Shown: piece after piece, positions 5,105 to 7,734 of the stretch
Layout: the number at the start of each line of letters is the position of its first letter
How positions within the stretch are numbered: the stretch's first letter is position 1
Made by a program: the position numbers and the translations under genes
Assembly: GCA_029562045.1 (NCBI GenBank)
Contig: JAKQWJ010000173.1
Coordinates: 1 to 7,734 of the forward strand
Direction of reading: 5' to 3'
DNA from: Spirochaetota bacterium
GTDB taxonomy: Bacteria > Spirochaetota > Spirochaetia > DTKZ01
Length of the DNA: 7,734 nt
The notes under the pieces: model-generated
Told to the model about the DNA's origin: nothing
Database searches by the model: none
Seen by the model: the letters and a program-made list of their open reading frames with translations, nothing else

Positions 5105-6748
5105 ATGACCCGGAACAGGAGAGGCCGTTTTTTTTCCGTCGGGGGGGCGCTGTACTTCGCGGCGTTTTTTCTGGCCCCGCTGTCATATTTCTACTTCCGC
5201 GCCGCCGCCGAGGCCGGCCCCGGCGGCTTCGCCGCCGCACTGGAGGAGGTCCTGTCCTCCCCGGCCACCTGGCGCACCCTGGTCTTCAGTCTGGCCCAGG
5301 CCGCCGCATCGGCCCTCTTCTGCGTGGCCCTGGCCCTTCCCGGCGCCCTCATCTCCGCCCGCCGGGACTTCCCGGGGAAAAAAATCCTCCGCTCCGCGGG
5401 CATGATCCCCTTCGTTCTTCCCAGCATCATCGTCGTCATCGCCATGATCGGCTTCTACGGGAAAAACGGTCTGCTGAACCGGCTCTTCGGCACGGAGCTG
5501 AACCTCATCTACAACCCCGCGGGGATCGTGCTGGCCCACGGCTTCTACAACGTCACCCTGGCCCTCAGGATCATGGGGGAGGGCTTCGCCGGAATCGACC
5601 TGCGGTACCACGAAATCGCCGCCAGTTTAGGGGACGGGCCGGTCCGACGGTTCCTTCGGATACTCCTGCCCCTGGGCGCCCCGGCGGCCGCCACGGCATT
5701 CATCATCATTTTTCTCTACAGTTTCTCCAGCTTCGGCATCGTCCTGGTTTTCGGAGGAGTCGCCTTTTCAACCCTGGAGGTGAAGACCTACACCGAGATG
5801 CATGTCAAACTGAACCTCTCCACCTCCTCGGTTTACGCCCTGCTGCAGCTCGTCCTGGCGGTTTTTTTCATGCTCCTGGCGGGAAAACTGATCCGGCGGT
5901 TCCAGTTTTCCCGCCCCCGGGCCCCGAAAACCACGATCCCCCCCGGTCCGGCGGTGCCGCCGGGGAAAAAGGCGGCGGCCCTCCTCTATTTCCTCATCCT
6001 GGGGATTTTCATCTTCGGCCCCCTGGCCTCCCTGACGATCCGCTCCCTGCGCCCCATGGGGGTCTGGAGCGCCCGGGCCTTCGCCGCCCTGTTCCGGCCC
6101 GAGCCTCTGGGCAGGGACATCGAAGGGATCATCCGCAGCGGCATTCCCGGGGTGATCCTGCGCAGCCTTCTCCTGTCCTTCGGATCCGGGTCTGCCGCTT
6201 TCCTTCTGGCCCTGGCCCTGAGTTTCGCCCTGCGGGGGAGAAAATCCCCTCTGCTGGAGGGCCTGCTGTATCTTCCCACGGGAATGTCCATGGTGAGCCT
6301 GGGGATAGGCCTGCGGCTCCTCTACGGCGAGACCCTTCCCCTTCCCCTCCTCATCGGCGCGGCGCAGGTATTCGTCGCCTTTCCCGTCGTTTTCCGGATT
6401 CTCCGCACCACCGTGGAGGAGTTTCACCCGGCTTACCTGGAAACCGCCGAAAGCCTCGGGGCGGGAAAAGGGAGGGCGCTGCGGGATGTGGCCTTTCCCA
6501 TCCTGCGCCGGGGGCTGCTCAACGGCCTTGCCTACAGCGTGGCCATCCCCTTCACGGACTTCACCCTGGTGATGACCATCGGGCGGGGGGAGTATGTCAC
6601 CTTCCCCGTGGCCATCTACCGGCTCATCGGCTTCCGGAGCTTCGACCTGGGAATGGCGCTGGGGGTTCTGTACATACTCGTCTGTCTGGGTATTTTTTTC
6701 TGGATCGACTCCACGGGAGGCTCGGATGATACGTTTGGAGGGAATTGA
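5105..6748 (+). CDS. thiP: ThiP: two-domain thiamine ABC transporter permease
   Basis: The 547-residue integral membrane protein contains two fused binding-protein-dependent permease domains, with about 12 hydrophobic segments (roughly 14-32, 58-82, 99-118, 139-155, 193-218, 242-262, 291-312, 350-375, 383-408, 413-433, 470-490 and 513-534). Each half carries an EAA loop that docks to the ATPase: EIAASLG through P189 (170-189) and ETAESLG through P465 (446-465). The length and duplication match ThiP/FbpB-type permeases, and the neighbours settle the substrate as thiamine. No good Shine-Dalgarno precedes the ATG 5 nt after thiB, so translation is probably coupled to thiB. The last 23 bp overlap thiQ. 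The first codons contain T8 (5128-5135) and G7 (5141-5147) runs. Confidence 0.94.
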   Translation: MTRNRRGRFFSVGGALYFAAFFLAPLSYFYFRAAAEAGPGGFAAALEEVLSSPATWRTLVFSLAQAAASALFCVALALPGALISARRDFPGKKILRSAGMIPFVLPSIIVVIAMIGFYGKNGLLNRLFGTELNLIYNPAGIVLAHGFYNVTLALRIMGEGFAGIDLRYHEIAASLGDGPVRRFLRILLPLGAPAAATAFIIIFLYSFSSFGIVLVFGGVAFSTLEVKTYTEMHVKLNLSTSSVYALLQLVLAVFFMLLAGKLIRRFQFSRPRAPKTTIPPGPAVPPGKKAAALLYFLILGIFIFGPLASLTIRSLRPMGVWSARAFAALFRPEPLGRDIEGIIRSGIPGVILRSLLLSFGSGSAAFLLALALSFALRGRKSPLLEGLLYLPTGMSMVSLGIGLRLLYGETLPLPLLIGAAQVFVAFPVVFRILRTTVEEFHPAYLETAESLGAGKGRALRDVAFPILRRGLLNGLAYSVAIPFTDFTLVMTIGRGEYVTFPVAIYRLIGFRSFDLGMALGVLYILVCLGIFFWIDSTGGSDDTFGGN

Positions 6749-7734
6749 AAAAACCTACCCCGATTTTTCCATCGCCCTGGACTTCTCCGTGGCCCGGGGG
6801 GAGATGGTGGCCCTCCTGGGCCCCTCCGGAAGCGGGAAGACCACGGCCCTGCGGATCATTGCGGGATTCGAGAAGCCCGATGCGGGCCGGATCCTTCTGA
6901 ACGGAAAGGACGTCACGGATCTGGACCCGGCCCTCCGCCGGATCGGCTTCGTTTTCCAGGACTATACCCTCTTCCCCCACCTGGACCTGGGGCACAACAT
7001 CTCCTACGGACTCAAGGACAGAGGCCTGTCCCGGCGGGAGATCCGGGAACGGGTCGCGGACCTTCTGCGGCTCATCGGCCTCCCGGGCCACGAAAAACGG
7101 CGGGTGGAGACCCTGTCCGGCGGAGAGCAGCAGCGGGTCGCCATGGCCCGGTCCCTGGCGGTGGACCCGCTGGTGCTGATGCTGGATGAGCCCTTCTCTT
7201 CGATCGACTCGGTGCTGCGCCGGGAGCTCCGGGAGGAGGTGGTGCGCCTGCAGCGGGAGGTGGGGATCACCACCCTCTTCATCACCCACGACAGGGAGGA
7301 GGCTTTTTCCGTGGCGGACCGGATTATCCTGCTCCGGGACGGCGGAATCGTGCAGACGGGAACACCGGAGGACCTCTACGAAAAGCCGGTGGACCGCTTC
7401 ACCGCCTCCTTCGTGGGGGGGGCCAATTTCCTGCGGGGTTTCCTCCACTTTCTGGAGGGTGGAGAAGCGTCGCTGCGCACCCCCGACGGGGAATTCCGGG
7501 TGACCGCTCCCGGCAGGGAGCGCCGGATTTCCGCCTTCGGCGGCCGGAGGCCGGCACCGGAAGTCCCGGAAGGCGGTCCGGGGGTGAGAGCCCTGCCGCA
7601 GGTCGGGGAGAGCCGCCCGGACGCCGGGGAAGGCCCGCCGGTCTGGGTGATGGTCCGGGCGGACCGGATCCGTTTCGCCGGAGGCCCCGGAGACAACAGT
7701 CTGGAGGCCCGCATACAGGGGCGCCGCTACTACG
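6726..7734 (+). CDS. thiQ: ThiQ-type ABC ATPase with TOBE extension, C-terminus cut by window edge
   Basis: The frame is open to the right edge (336 residues visible). All nucleotide-binding motifs are intact: Walker A GPSGSGKT (32-39), Q-loop Gln78, signature LSGGEQQR (130-137), Walker B VLMLDEP (150-156), D-loop SSID (158-161) and H-loop His188. ATP hydrolysis here powers thiamine import through ThiP. The ATG at 6726 has GGGAGG 5 nt upstream, inside thiP, and overlaps thiP by 23 bp. E. coli ThiQ ends near residue 232; this one continues through a Gly/Pro/Arg-rich linker (about 264-305) into VMVRADRIRF (308-317), which resembles the TOBE domain of PotA, FbpC and MalK ATPases. Its sequence therefore resembles the broader PotA/FbpC group, and the thiamine assignment rests on operon context. 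Confidence 0.92.
   Translation, partial: MIRLEGIEKTYPDFSIALDFSVARGEMVALLGPSGSGKTTALRIIAGFEKPDAGRILLNGKDVTDLDPALRRIGFVFQDYTLFPHLDLGHNISYGLKDRGLSRREIRERVADLLRLIGLPGHEKRRVETLSGGEQQRVAMARSLAVDPLVLMLDEPFSSIDSVLRRELREEVVRLQREVGITTLFITHDREEAFSVADRIILLRDGGIVQTGTPEDLYEKPVDRFTASFVGGANFLRGFLHFLEGGEASLRTPDGEFRVTAPGRERRISAFGGRRPAPEVPEGGPGVRALPQVGESRPDAGEGPPVWVMVRADRIRFAGGPGDNSLEARIQGRRYY

Noticed and set aside
4032..5240. 402-codon minus-strand frame opposite thiB
   Set aside because: It is antisense to thiB, covers the thiB ribosome-binding site, and has no domain or promoter.
5035..6729. 564-codon plus-strand frame overlapping thiP
   Set aside because: It is an Arg/Pro/Gly/His-rich out-of-frame translation of thiP, which has clear EAA motifs and membrane segments in its own frame.

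Overview
The window is GC-rich bacterial DNA (roughly two thirds G+C by eye) with ordinary chromosomal genes packed tightly on both strands. No rRNA, tRNA, CRISPR array, insertion sequence or phage gene is visible. The taxon cannot be fixed from the sequence alone. A small RRM protein, a TPP-riboswitch-controlled thiBPQ operon (an arrangement I recall from Treponema denticola) and an unusual ArgJ variant make a GC-rich spirochaete a reasonable but tentative guess.

Layout. Positions 1-3042 form a minus-strand operon read right to left: argJ (ornithine acetyltransferase), a MoxR-type AAA+ ATPase, and a DUF58 protein that runs off the left edge. Gaps are 15 bp and then a 4-bp overlap. Positions 3043-3524 are a divergent intergenic region. 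It holds a candidate argJ promoter almost touching the start codon, a GC-rich 109-bp tandem repeat (2.1 copies), a near-consensus sigma70 promoter, and a leader with a small hairpin. Positions 3525-3806 encode a 93-residue RNA-binding (RRM) protein, followed by an intrinsic terminator. A second sigma70-like promoter starts immediately after the terminator T-tract and drives a TPP riboswitch (about 3902-3983), then a hairpin that buries the thiB ribosome-binding site, then thiB, thiP and thiQ to the right edge.

How the genes work together. thiB (periplasmic thiamine-binding lipoprotein), thiP (two-domain permease) and thiQ (ATPase) form a complete thiamine/TPP importer, and the riboswitch should shut it off when intracellular TPP is high. 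MoxR and DUF58 proteins are a recurrent chaperone/vWA-like pair of poorly defined role. Their placement behind argJ is close enough for co-transcription but has no obvious functional logic. The RRM protein probably acts in RNA metabolism as a single-gene unit.

I see no convincing new biological system. The points most worth a second look are the 109-bp tandem repeat, the argJ promoter/start arrangement, the altered conserved loop in ArgJ, and the 9-bp Shine-Dalgarno-masking hairpin behind the TPP aptamer.
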